DNA of 64,000 nt from Halochromatium salexigens (GTDB lineage: Bacteria; Pseudomonadota; Gammaproteobacteria; Chromatiales; Chromatiaceae). This document shows positions 34,718-42,503 of this stretch, in pieces. The translations under genes were made by a program, and so were the position numbers. Position 1 is the stretch's first letter, and each line of letters begins with the position of its first letter. Under the pieces are notes generated by a model. That model did no database searches. It had not been told where the DNA came from and saw only the letters and a program-made list of their open reading frames with translations. The DNA lies in assembly GCF_016653295.1 (NCBI RefSeq), contig NZ_NHSF01000059.1:326162-390161 (forward strand). Direction: 5' to 3'.

Positions 34718-34812
34718 CTTGTCTGTTTCGAGCCGAACGGCTCACTGAGAGATCCACGAAGACCCGACCCAAGCATCAGACGTACCATTCGACGACTCGG
34801 CCCTGTACGGGA

Positions 34813-34828
34813 TGCGAAAGGCTCACCA
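34813..34828 (-). promoter_or_regulatory. Possible sigma-54 promoter upstream of flp
   Basis: On the minus strand TGGTGAGCCTTTCGCA has GG and GC exactly ten bases apart, as in -24/-12 promoters (TGGCAC-N5-TTGCA), but differs from the consensus at several flanking positions. It would start transcription about 85 bases before the flp ATG. A sigma-54 activator is present in the window, yet nothing links the two. Weak call. Confidence 0.25.
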
Positions 34829-34907
34829 CCGTCTACGACGCCCAAAGACTTTGTCCTGTTTAAGCATAGACCATCTCGAGCGCACAGTCAGCCCCTGCAA
34901 AGCACTT

Positions 34908-35036
34908 TCAGCGACGCGGATCGGGGTCATCCTCGTTCGCCGAACGGCTGCTGCGCCCGGCCAGGAAGAGCGCGGCCACACCGAGCCCAGCGAACAGCAG
35001 AAGCGAGATGGCGATCAGGATACCGACGAGCTGCAT
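34908..35036 (-). CDS. Small single-helix membrane protein
   Basis: 42 residues: MQLVGILIAISLLLFAGLGV, AALFLAGRSSRSANEDDPDP and two Arg. The first 27 residues make one clean transmembrane helix and the tail is polar and charged. No strong ribosome-binding site is visible. It lies upstream of flp in the same direction and antisense to the leader of the ankyrin gene. It may be a real small protein, but no family is recognised. Confidence 0.4.
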   Translation of the reverse strand: MQLVGILIAISLLLFAGLGVAALFLAGRSSRSANEDDPDPRR

Positions 35037-35136
35037 GGGTATTGCGGCCTGTTGCGGGTTGTCATGGGCGCCGGCGGCGCGCTGGGCGAATCATGGCCAG
35101 ATGGTCCTCCCACAGATGCACTCGATGCAACCCAAT

Positions 35137-35682
35137 ATGATGCTCAAGATTGGTTTTAGCGCCCTGTTCCTTCTACTCATGCTCGCCGGCTGCGGCGAGG
35201 CCCCGGACTCGCAGCAGCAGGCCGAGGCCTTGCTCAACGGCGCCGAGTCGGGCGATGTCTCGACACTCGAACGCCTGCTCGGCCAGCGGGTCGATGCCAA
35301 TGTGCGCAACAGTTGCCAGTGGACGCCACTGATGATGGCGGCGGTGAACGGGCATACCAATGCCGTTGAGCGGCTGCTCGCCGCGGGCGCCGAGGTGGAT
35401 GCGGTCGATCAAGGCGGCTACACGGCGCTGTTGCTGGCGGCCTCGAACAACCACACCAAGGTGATGGAGCAACTGCTCGCCCAAGGCGCGATGATCGATG
35501 CCCAAGAGCAGACGCAAGGCTATACGCCGCTGATCTGGGCCGCGCATCGGGGGCATCGCGAGGCGGTCGAACTGCTGCTCGCGCAGGGCGCCGATGCCAC
35601 CCTGCCCGACTTCGACGGCAAGACGGCGGCGGATCATGCGCGCGAGCAGGGACATGCGGGGATTCTTGCGCTGCTGCGCTGA
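35137..35682 (+). CDS. Ankyrin-repeat lipoprotein
   Basis: 181 residues. MMLKIGFSALFLLLMLAGC is a lipoprotein signal with lipobox LAGC, so the protein is probably anchored in the periplasm. Four to five ankyrin units follow: GQRVDANVRNSCQWTPLMMA, NGHTNAVERLLAAGAEVDAV, GYTALLLAASNNHTKVMEQL, GYTPLIWAAHRGHREAVELL and a last DFDGKTAADHAREQGH. These mediate protein contacts. Upstream in-frame starts lack a signal sequence, so 35137 (or the ATG at 35140) is preferred. Context gives no partner. Confidence 0.85.
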   Translation: MMLKIGFSALFLLLMLAGCGEAPDSQQQAEALLNGAESGDVSTLERLLGQRVDANVRNSCQWTPLMMAAVNGHTNAVERLLAAGAEVDAVDQGGYTALLLAASNNHTKVMEQLLAQGAMIDAQEQTQGYTPLIWAAHRGHREAVELLLAQGADATLPDFDGKTAADHAREQGHAGILALLR

Positions 35683-35705
35683 GCGGATACACCCGCCTCC
35701 CCGTT

Positions 35706-36950
35706 TCAAAACAGCCAGATCGCCATCCCCTGCGCTCCAATGGCCAGCAAGACGGCCACCTTGAACAGCAATCGCCAGCCTCGCCGCTGCCACCGCGCCT
35801 TTAGCCAATAACGATAGGCCGCGAACCACAGGGGCGCCGAGGCGGTCAGCGCTTCCAACGGGTAGCGATACAGGGTCGCATTGGCTGGGTTGTAGCGATT
35901 CATCTTGAATTGCAGCAGCAGATAGATCAGCCCGCCAATCGCGGCACCGCGCACCCAGGGGTCACTCCGGCGCCAGGCCGGCCATAGGCCAGGCACCAGC
36001 AGCAGCAAAAACGGCGACAGCACCAGAAACCCCTGGAAGGGATCGAACAACCCGCCAAGCAGGTTGTCGAGGAAAGAGCGGGTTTCGGGCGTGACCAGCT
36101 TCTCGGCAAAGACAGCGCCGTAACCGCCGAGCACAGACCATCTGCCAAAGGTCAGACCATTGTAGGTCAGCAGGGCCAGTACCCCGAGCGAAGAGGCCAA
36201 GCCTACGCGCACAATCGGCGTCATGCGGCGCCCATAAGCGCCTAGACCCAGGCCAACTGCCGCCGGAATCACCGCTGTATGCGGTCGGGTCAGCACCGCC
36301 GCGCCAAAGGCAAGCCCCGAGCCCCAATAGCGCTGCCGGCTGCTGAGATAGACGCCCAGCGCAATCCACAGCATGGCCGGGCCGTGCATGAACAGCGCAT
36401 CCGAGGCCACCGACCAGGCCGAGGTGCCCAGCGCAGCCACCCAGGTCGCCATCCAGGCCTCGCGCACCGTGCCCTGCTCGAGAAACGTCAAGCCCAGCAG
36501 GCTCATCGCCAGTGCCGTGGCGAGCACGGCAACCAGCGTCGAGGGCCACACCGGTGGCCATGGGATCTCGGTCTCAAGGTCAGGTCTTGCCGCATTCGCG
36601 ATCGTCTCCAACGCGAGGTCACCCGGCGTGAGCGCATAGAGCGGCGCGGCGAGCAGCGCCGCACCGGGCGGATACTTCGAGACCGTGCCGCCGGGTGCCT
36701 CCATGAACGAGCCCATGAAGCCCTCGAAAGGCGGACGGGCCAAATGCTCGTACCCCGGCAACACCGGCGAACCGGTGTTGCCGAGATGCCAGGCGCTGAC
36801 GATATTGGTGAGCACATCGAAGTCGTGCAGATGCCAGCTCGCGGTCGCGCCGTAGAGCAACGTCAAGGGCACCAACAACGACACAAGGAACGTCAGCCGT
36901 GAGCGCGCGATGGCACGCTCGAAGACGGTCGCGATAGTCAGGTTCAGCAC
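35706..36950 (-). CDS. Polytopic membrane protein of glycosyltransferase (GT-C/PMT-like) type
   Basis: About 414 residues with some ten hydrophobic segments. An early luminal loop has the acidic-aromatic pattern SWHLHDFDVLTNIVSAWHLG and KYPPGAALLAAPLYAL, typical of GT-C transferases that use polyprenyl-phosphate sugars, where KYPP follows the first loop. The GTG at 36948-36950, with GAAGGT 9 bases upstream, is the likely start; the ATG at 37085 would overlap the preceding gene by nearly 100 bases. It follows a related membrane gene and may modify a lipid or protein with sugar. No substrate evidence. Confidence 0.6.
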   Translation of the reverse strand: MLNLTIATVFERAIARSRLTFLVSLLVPLTLLYGATASWHLHDFDVLTNIVSAWHLGNTGSPVLPGYEHLARPPFEGFMGSFMEAPGGTVSKYPPGAALLAAPLYALTPGDLALETIANAARPDLETEIPWPPVWPSTLVAVLATALAMSLLGLTFLEQGTVREAWMATWVAALGTSAWSVASDALFMHGPAMLWIALGVYLSSRQRYWGSGLAFGAAVLTRPHTAVIPAAVGLGLGAYGRRMTPIVRVGLASSLGVLALLTYNGLTFGRWSVLGGYGAVFAEKLVTPETRSFLDNLLGGLFDPFQGFLVLSPFLLLLVPGLWPAWRRSDPWVRGAAIGGLIYLLLQFKMNRYNPANATLYRYPLEALTASAPLWFAAYRYWLKARWQRRGWRLLFKVAVLLAIGAQGMAIWLF

Positions 36951-36988
36951 GATACGATGACCTTCGTGAGCCTCATCCGCGACCGGCT

Positions 36989-38068
36989 CTAGCCACGCCC
37001 GCGCGCCGCCTTCCACAGCGCCCGCAAGCCCGCCGGCGCAAAGGTCAGGCTCACCGCGACCAAAGGCGCGCACAGGACACCCCAATAGGTATTATCCGGG
37101 CGACCGGCAATCATGAAACCGAGCGTGTAGACCGCCACCGTCACCCCCAAGCGGGTGCCGAGCGGGTGGCGCCACGCGCCCGCCCCCAGCACGGCCAGCG
37201 GCATGGCGATGACCACCAACCAGGGACCGAGGATCAACGCGACCACATTCCATTGCGCGGTCTCGAGCACGAAGCGCCAACCGCCGAACACCAACCAACC
37301 CGCGCTCGTGTTCGGGTCAGGCCCGAGATGCGCCGAGACCTGCCAGGCATGTACCGCAAGGTAAAGCGCGAACACCAGGATCGCCGCGCCCCAGCCGAGC
37401 GCCTCGCGACGCCGGCCCTCCAGCAGCGCGCAGACGCCCATGACTGCAACGAATGGCAAGGCGAGTTCCCGGAAGGCCAGCGCCGCCAATCCGCTCAGCA
37501 CCGCCAGCGGCCAAGCCGACTGTCGCAGCCCTAGCGACAACGCGATCAAGACGCTCGCCCAGACTTCGTGCAGATACAGCGATGGCGCCGGCATCGGCAG
37601 CGCGATGATCACGCCCGTGCCGAGCAACAAGCTCGCCGCCAGGACTGTCCAGCGCTGCAGTCCGGCGCGCAGCAGTACCCAGATCCAGAACAGCACCGTG
37701 AATACCGCCAGCGCTTGCAGCAACATGCCGGCGCGTTGCTCGCCCAACATCGCGATCAGGGTCGCCGCTGTTGGCAGACGCCAGGTGACAAAGGGCGTGG
37801 TCGGATACCCGCGCGCGGCCTGTTCGACGCCGTTGGCCGCATAGAATCCCTCGCCCGCTTGCATGCGTGTGATCACCGCGCGATAGAGCGCGACATCGCC
37901 ACGATCGGCCTTGAGCATCCGGGCGTCTTCGTCGCCTTCGATCACTGACTCCACATCGAGCGCCAGGCCAAGGCCGATGGCCAACAGCAGCGCCAGCAAG
38001 ACGGCTTGAGCGAGCCGAGGCGGCCAAGAGGCGTAGCGAATCGGTTGAATAGCAGGCACCTTCGGCAT
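36989..38068 (-). CDS. Polytopic membrane protein, possible GT-C glycosyltransferase
   Basis: 359 residues with about eight to nine hydrophobic segments after a short basic N terminus. The first loop holds DEDARMLKADRGDVALYRAV and AANGVEQAARGYPTTPFVTW, a layout like the first periplasmic loop of GT-C enzymes. No named family is recognised with certainty. It ends 38 bases before the GTG start of the next membrane gene, suggesting an operon. Confidence 0.55.
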   Translation of the reverse strand: MPKVPAIQPIRYASWPPRLAQAVLLALLLAIGLGLALDVESVIEGDEDARMLKADRGDVALYRAVITRMQAGEGFYAANGVEQAARGYPTTPFVTWRLPTAATLIAMLGEQRAGMLLQALAVFTVLFWIWVLLRAGLQRWTVLAASLLLGTGVIIALPMPAPSLYLHEVWASVLIALSLGLRQSAWPLAVLSGLAALAFRELALPFVAVMGVCALLEGRRREALGWGAAILVFALYLAVHAWQVSAHLGPDPNTSAGWLVFGGWRFVLETAQWNVVALILGPWLVVIAMPLAVLGAGAWRHPLGTRLGVTVAVYTLGFMIAGRPDNTYWGVLCAPLVAVSLTFAPAGLRALWKAARGRG

Positions 38069-38102
38069 CCCTTTAGAAGCGGCCCGGACTCTCGCAGCCG
38101 CG

Positions 38103-38125
38103 CCTTGATGCGCGCTATTCTAGCT
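38103..38125 (+). repeat. Short dispersed element, copy 3
   Basis: Identical over 23 bases to the element at 15394-15416, with partial identity continuing upstream (GC.GCCGCGCC), interrupted by a 7-base difference. It lies 110 bases before a toxin-antitoxin operon and 35 bases before the start of the membrane protein gene on the other strand. Confidence 0.75.
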
Positions 38126-38234
38126 GACCAGTGCCAATAACCAACAGTCGGCGCCGAATGCCCGATAGTTGACTGGCGGCGATGGTGAGTCGGTGCTAAT
38201 GTGACTCATACCTTATCCTATTGGCCGATGTGAG

Positions 38235-38471
38235 ATGACTCGCCTTACCATCACGCTGCAAGATGATTTACACCGCGCCTTGAAGCAGACTGCGGCCAGG
38301 CAGCAGCGCTCGATCACCTCGATCATTGAGGAAAGCCTGCGCCTTCGCGGCATTCGGGATCAGGCGAGTGCCCGATCGCTCGTCGATCAAGCGCGTGCAC
38401 GTTCCGGTCTTGACGCCGATACAGCCCTGGCGCTGGCGGTCGAAGAGACGCGCGCCGCGCGCGGGCAATAA
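38235..38471 (+). CDS. Ribbon-helix-helix antitoxin
   Basis: 78 residues. TRLTITLQDDLHRALKQTAA and RQQRSITSIIEESLRLRGIR form a ribbon-helix-helix DNA-binding unit (beta strand T-I-T-L then two helices, S.S..I.E.L). The C-terminal part (ALALAVEETRAARGQ) would wrap the toxin. The TAA overlaps by one base the position where the PIN toxin should start. Likely autorepressor and antitoxin. Confidence 0.85.
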   Translation: MTRLTITLQDDLHRALKQTAARQQRSITSIIEESLRLRGIRDQASARSLVDQARARSGLDADTALALAVEETRAARGQ

Positions 38472-38917
38472 TATCGCGGGTCTTCGTCGTCGATACGAAC
38501 GTCCTGACCGCTGGCCTGATCACCAAGGACGCTCAAAGCCCAGTGGCGCGAATCGTCGATCACATGCTGTCGGGTGCGATTTTTTATCTATTGTCTCTAG
38601 CCTTGCTCGACGAGTACCGGGCCGTTCTGCTGCGGCCAAAACTCAGCAAATTACATGGGCTGACCGAGCGTGAGATCGACGCTCTACTGACTGATTTGGT
38701 CGCCAACGCGATTTGGCGAGATCCGGAACCGGTGAGTCCGGCGCCCGATCCCGGCGACGATCACCTTTGGGCACTGCTGGAGGGCCACGCGGGCAGCGTC
38801 TTGATCACAGGCGATCGTCTGCTCATCGAACATCCGCCGGATCGGGCCTCGGTCATCTCGCCACGAAGCCATGTCGAGCGCGGCGTGGATTTATCCAGTG
38901 CCAGCAACCGACCGTAG
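38471..38917 (+). pseudogene. PIN-domain toxin gene lacking a normal start codon
   Basis: About 148 codons with a complete PIN core: RVFVVDTNVLTAG (first Asp), LLDEYRAVLL (Glu), DPGDDHLWALLEGHAG (acidic) and LITGDRLL. Immediately after the antitoxin TAA the in-frame codon is ATA (38471-38473), where a TAATG overlap would be expected. The nearest in-frame GTG (38543) would remove the first catalytic strand, and the frame is closed upstream by TGA at 38411 with no ATG, GTG or TTG between. Either the toxin is silenced by an ATG-to-ATA change or it uses ATA inefficiently. Confidence 0.6.
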
Positions 38918-38939
38918 GCGCAACTTAGGCACAAGACCC

Positions 38940-39062
38940 ATGGCCCTTGCCGAAGAAGACGAGTGGCTCGCCGATCAGCGCCTCGGCAAGCCGGTAGCGG
39001 TCTACGAGATCGAACTGCGCGAGCGCATGGTGCGCGTGGAGGAGGAACTCAAGCATCAACGA
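38940..39062 (+). pseudogene. Fragment of a coiled-coil protein gene (paralog of 45628-46230)
   Basis: MALAEEDEWLADQRLGKPVA followed by VYEIELRERMVRVEEELKHQ matches the N terminus of the protein at 45628-46230 (MALAQED...WLAEQSLGKPPVVYEIELRERMVRVEEELRHQ). About 18 residues between the first segments are deleted, and homology stops after HQR. The frame runs on into the start of bolA with no further similarity. It is a dead partial copy. Confidence 0.75.
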
Positions 39063-39135
39063 ACCGGCTTGGTCAACGTCCGAACGCCCCAATCTTTTGC
39101 CCGATCCATGGTCGAATCCATCGAGAGGTGCACAC

Positions 39136-39459
39136 ATGAGCCGCAAAGCCCGTCTCCAAGCTTGCCTGAACACCGCGCTGACCCCGATGCACCTGGAGGT
39201 CTCGGATGAGAGCCACATGCACAATGTGCCGGAGGGCGCCGAGTCGCATTTCAAAGTGCTCGCGGTCAGTGAGGCCTTCGCCGGCGAGAAGCTGATCGAT
39301 CGCCATCGGCGCGTCAACGCGCTGGTGCGCGACGAGCTGACCGACGGGCTGCACGCGCTCGCCATCCACGCCTGGACGCCGCAGGAGTGGTTCGACAAGG
39401 GCGGCGGCGCGGCGCCCGCCTCGCCCGAGTGCCTTGGTGGCAGCAAGCAGGCCAGTTGA
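39136..39459 (+). CDS. BolA family protein
   Basis: 107 residues. LEVSDESHMHNVPEGAESHF, KVLAVSEAFAGEKLIDRHRR, VNALVRDELTDGLHALAIHA and WTPQEW are the BolA core, including the conserved H-x-H near the Fe-S-binding region and the RHR..N helix. BolA proteins bind [2Fe-2S] clusters with monothiol glutaredoxins and influence envelope and stress genes. A GAGAGGTG 5 bases before the ATG at 39136 fixes the start. The Gly/Ala-rich tail (GGGAAPASPECLGG) is an extension beyond the usual end. Confidence 0.92.
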   Translation: MSRKARLQACLNTALTPMHLEVSDESHMHNVPEGAESHFKVLAVSEAFAGEKLIDRHRRVNALVRDELTDGLHALAIHAWTPQEWFDKGGGAAPASPECLGGSKQAS

Positions 39460-39501
39460 GCGCGGCGAGATACCGCTCGCTTATACCAGTGCCCAGGCTG
39501 T

Positions 39502-39738
39502 TCAGCGATTATGCGGCAGTACCTGGTTCAGCCGTCTCGCTGCAGCATCGCTAACGGCAACCGGCTCGAAGCAAGCCTCGGGATACAGATAATCATCGCC
39601 TGATTCGTCGATGATGCGGATCATTCCATGCTCGGCATCCGTCTCGAGCACTTCGTAAAGACGCCCGACATGGATGTCGTCGCCTGACAGATCGCCGAGC
39701 TGCTCTTTCTGCAGGCACACCACGAAATTCAAAGCCAT
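39502..39738 (-). CDS. Small hypothetical protein, second gene of a pair
   Basis: 78 residues, acidic, unrecognised. Pattern LSGDDIHVGRLYEVLETDAE, HGMIRIIDESGDDYLYPEAC suggests a small beta barrel of SH3 type (V......V......G..RI.D.SGDDYLYP). Its start overlaps the end of the upstream gene (39729-39953) by 10 bases, so the two are co-translated. Possibly a toxin-antitoxin-like or small regulatory pair, without proof. Confidence 0.6.
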   Translation of the reverse strand: MALNFVVCLQKEQLGDLSGDDIHVGRLYEVLETDAEHGMIRIIDESGDDYLYPEACFEPVAVSDAAARRLNQVLPHNR

Positions 39739-39953
39739 CGCTTCACCTTCAATTTGACCTTGCCAATGCCATGCGCTTCGTACCAGTGAAGCTCGGCATA
39801 GACGGATATTTCGTCCTCAACGCGCACCATCGCGATGCCCTTCTTCTTTTTCCAGTTTCCCGGTCCATAACGCTGGCGTAGCTGAGCAAGCTCGCGGATA
39901 CCCCGCCCTTCCGCAATCGTCTCGATCTGCGTGATGGGCGGGATGATCTCCAC
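39729..39953 (-). CDS. Small basic hypothetical protein, first gene of a pair
   Basis: 74 residues from a GTG start. EGRGIRELAQLRQRYGPGNW, KKKKGIAMVRVEDEISVYAE and LHWYEAHGIGKVKLKVKRWL show a basic protein with a WYEAHGIG motif that I recall from small conserved cyanobacterial/proteobacterial proteins of unknown role. It is coupled to the acidic partner downstream by a 10-base overlap; the opposite charges suggest the two proteins may bind each other. Confidence 0.6.
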   Translation of the reverse strand: MEIIPPITQIETIAEGRGIRELAQLRQRYGPGNWKKKKGIAMVRVEDEISVYAELHWYEAHGIGKVKLKVKRWL

Positions 39954-39968
39954 GCGAACACCGCCGAA

Positions 39969-41471
39969 CTAGCCTCGGCTAGCCTCTTCAGTCTTATTCT
40001 GGAAAAACGCCTGGGTGATCTTGAACACCACCGGGCTGAGCAGCACCAGCGCGATCAGATTCGGGATCGCCATCATGGCGTTGAGCGTATCGGCCAGTAG
40101 CCAGACGAAATCCAGCTGGCTGATGGCACCGATGGGCACCGCCAGCACCCAAAGCACGCGGAACGGGATGATGGCGTGGATGCCGAACAGGTATTCGATA
40201 CAGCGCTCGCCGTAGACGCTCCAGCCCAGGATGGTGGTGAACGCGAACAGCGCGAGCCCAATGGAGACCACATAGGCGCCGCTGCCGGGCAGTTCCTCGC
40301 CAAAGGACACAGCGGAGAGCGAGGCGCCGGTGATGTTGCGATTGTGCTCTTCGCTAGCGCCCTCAGCGCCGGCGGCGGCGATCATGCAGACGGTACTCGG
40401 CTTGCGGATCATCCAGGAGCTGTCGACCCGCTCCTCGATGACCCCGCCGCGCTCGACACAGTCGGTGAATTCCGGGCTGTCGGCCTTCCACTGGCCCGAG
40501 ATGACGATCACCAGGCCGGTGATGGTGCAGATGATCAGCGTATCGATGAAAGTGCCGAGCATCGCCACCGTGCCTTGGCGCACCGGGCTGTCGGTCTCGG
40601 CGGCGGCATGGGCGATAGGCGCGCTGCCGAGGCCGGCCTCGTTGGAGAAGATGCCACGCGCCACGCCCATCTGCAGGGCCAGCATCACCGAGGCGCCGGC
40701 AAAGCCGCCGACACCAGCGGCGGGTGTGAAGGCGTATTCGACGATGGTGACGAAGGCACCGGGGATCTCGCCGAGATTGAGCGCCAGCACGATGAGCCCG
40801 GCGAGCAGGTAGGCCAGCGCCATCAGCGGCACCAGCTTGCCGGCCACTTGCGCGATCCAGCGGATACCGCCGATCAGCACCAGCCCGACCAAGAGCCCCA
40901 TCACCAGACCGGTGCCAAGTGCCGGCACGCCGAACTTGGTGGTGAGCGCATCGGCCACCGAATTGGCCTGCACGGTGTTGCCGATGCCGAAGCCGGCCAT
41001 GGCGCCGAAGAGGGCGAAGAGCACCGCCAGCCAGCGCCAGTTCTTGCCGAGACCGTTGCGAATGTAGTACATCGGCCCGCCGACGTGGTTGTTCTTCTCG
41101 TCGACCTCGCGATAGCGCACCGCGAGCACGGCCTCGGCATATTTGGTGGCCATGCCGACCAGGGCGGTGATCCACATCCAGAACAGGGCACCGGGGCCGC
41201 CGATGGCGAGCGCGGTGCCGACGCCGGCGATGTTGCCGGTGCCGATGGTCGCCGAGAGCGAGGTCATGAGCGCGTTGAAGGATGTGATGTCGCCCTTGCC
41301 CTGCTCCTTGCGGCCGCGCCAGAGCATGCGAAAGCCGTAGCCGAGCCGGTAGAGCGGCATGGCCTTGAGGCCGATCGAGAGATACAGCCCCGTGCCGAGG
41401 ATCAGCACGAGCATCGGCGGGCCCCACACCCAGCCGTTGATGGAGCCGATGATCGCGGAAATCTGGTCCAT
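39969..41471 (-). CDS. Alanine/glycine:cation symporter (AGCS family, AlsT-like)
   Basis: 500 residues, about 11 membrane helices. Family blocks: GYGFRMLW, GDITSFNALMTSLSATIGTG followed by NIAGVGTALAIGGPGALFWM (the AGCS signature), GPMYYI, FSNEAGLGSAPIAHAAA and GWSVYGERCIEYLFG. These proteins import alanine or glycine with Na+ (or H+). An AGGAGG 5 bases before the ATG at 41469-41471 (MDQISAI) fixes the start against a longer frame. It matches the Na+-based energetics implied by the nqr operon. Confidence 0.93.
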   Translation of the reverse strand: MDQISAIIGSINGWVWGPPMLVLILGTGLYLSIGLKAMPLYRLGYGFRMLWRGRKEQGKGDITSFNALMTSLSATIGTGNIAGVGTALAIGGPGALFWMWITALVGMATKYAEAVLAVRYREVDEKNNHVGGPMYYIRNGLGKNWRWLAVLFALFGAMAGFGIGNTVQANSVADALTTKFGVPALGTGLVMGLLVGLVLIGGIRWIAQVAGKLVPLMALAYLLAGLIVLALNLGEIPGAFVTIVEYAFTPAAGVGGFAGASVMLALQMGVARGIFSNEAGLGSAPIAHAAAETDSPVRQGTVAMLGTFIDTLIICTITGLVIVISGQWKADSPEFTDCVERGGVIEERVDSSWMIRKPSTVCMIAAAGAEGASEEHNRNITGASLSAVSFGEELPGSGAYVVSIGLALFAFTTILGWSVYGERCIEYLFGIHAIIPFRVLWVLAVPIGAISQLDFVWLLADTLNAMMAIPNLIALVLLSPVVFKITQAFFQNKTEEASRG

Positions 41472-41629
41472 GGAGACCTCCTGGGAATGGTCGATGAGAG
41501 GGCGCGACACGCAAGCGGCGTACTATACCGCCCTCTTGCGCGCGGCTCATCCTCGCGCGCGCTTGGTCCGCGCCGGTTCGGGCGTATATTGGCCGATACA
41601 CTGTGACGTACACCAACAGAGATCATCCG

Positions 41630-42403
41630 ATGGCAGCACCCGACTTGACGCCCATTCAACCCTTGGTTGAGGAACTCAACCAGCATCCGATCTATGCCGA
41701 ACTCCAGGATATCGACGATCTGCGCGTGTTCATGACCCATCACGCCTTCTCGGTGTGGGATTTCATGTCTTTGATCAAATATCTGCAGGGCAAGCTGGCG
41801 CCGACGCAGGTGCCCTGGATTCCGCAAGGTAACCCGGCGGTACGCTATTTCATCAATCAGTTGGCGCTGGAAGAGGAATCCGATGTCATCGAGGGCAGCA
41901 CTCGCCCGAGCTATAGCAGTCACTTCGAGTTCTATTGCACGGCCATGCACGAGATCGGCGCCGACGGCGATAACCCGCTCCGCTTTATCGAGCGGGTGCG
42001 CGAGCAGGGGCTGGATGCGGCGCTCTACTCGGAGCTGGTGCCCCTGCCCTCGCGCTATTTCACCGAGACCACCTTCTGCTTCATCCGCGAGGATAAGCCG
42101 CATGCGGTCGCCGCGGCGCTCGCGGTTGGGCGCGAGCGGGTGATCCCGGAGATGTTTCGCTCGCTGCTCGCGCGCATGGCGATCACCGAACAGGACGCGC
42201 CGGCCTTCCACTATTACCTGCACCGCCACATCCATCTGGATGAGGATTTCCACGGGCCGCTGTCGCTGTCGATGCTCGATCAGCTCTGCGGGGAGGATCC
42301 CGAGCGTCTCGAGGAGGCTGTGATCGCGGCCGAGGAGGCGGTCTGTGCACGCATCCGCTTTTGGGACGGCGTGCTGGAGGCGGTTCGGGCGGCACGGGAG
42401 TGA
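41630..42403 (+). CDS. DUF3050 family protein (haem-oxygenase-like fold)
   Basis: 257 residues. LVEELNQHPIYAELQDIDDL, RVFMTHHAFSVWDFMSLIKY and LALEEESDVIEGSTRPSYSS match DUF3050, a helical family with conserved His/Glu (HH, EE) that resembles haem-oxygenase/TenA-like diiron proteins. HYYLHRHIHLDEDFHGPLSL near residue 200 supplies further metal-type ligands (H...H..LD..HG). Reaction unknown. The ATG at 41630 is preferred over the GTG at 41603 because family homology begins soon after it. Confidence 0.8.
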   Translation: MAAPDLTPIQPLVEELNQHPIYAELQDIDDLRVFMTHHAFSVWDFMSLIKYLQGKLAPTQVPWIPQGNPAVRYFINQLALEEESDVIEGSTRPSYSSHFEFYCTAMHEIGADGDNPLRFIERVREQGLDAALYSELVPLPSRYFTETTFCFIREDKPHAVAAALAVGRERVIPEMFRSLLARMAITEQDAPAFHYYLHRHIHLDEDFHGPLSLSMLDQLCGEDPERLEEAVIAAEEAVCARIRFWDGVLEAVRAARE

Positions 42404-42503
42404 TAAACCCTGGTGGGTATAAGGTGGAATCTTGGCGTTGCGAGGCCATTTAGGACGGTACAAACCTACACTCTATGCAGAAATCGATACGACGAGGTGT
42501 TTC

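Noticed and set aside
40176-41606. A 476-codon plus-strand frame opposite the alanine symporter
   Set aside because: His/Asp/Arg-rich composition typical of a shadow of a membrane protein gene.
41603-41629. GTG start for the DUF3050 gene
   Set aside because: Family similarity begins after the ATG at 41630 and the extra nine residues add nothing.
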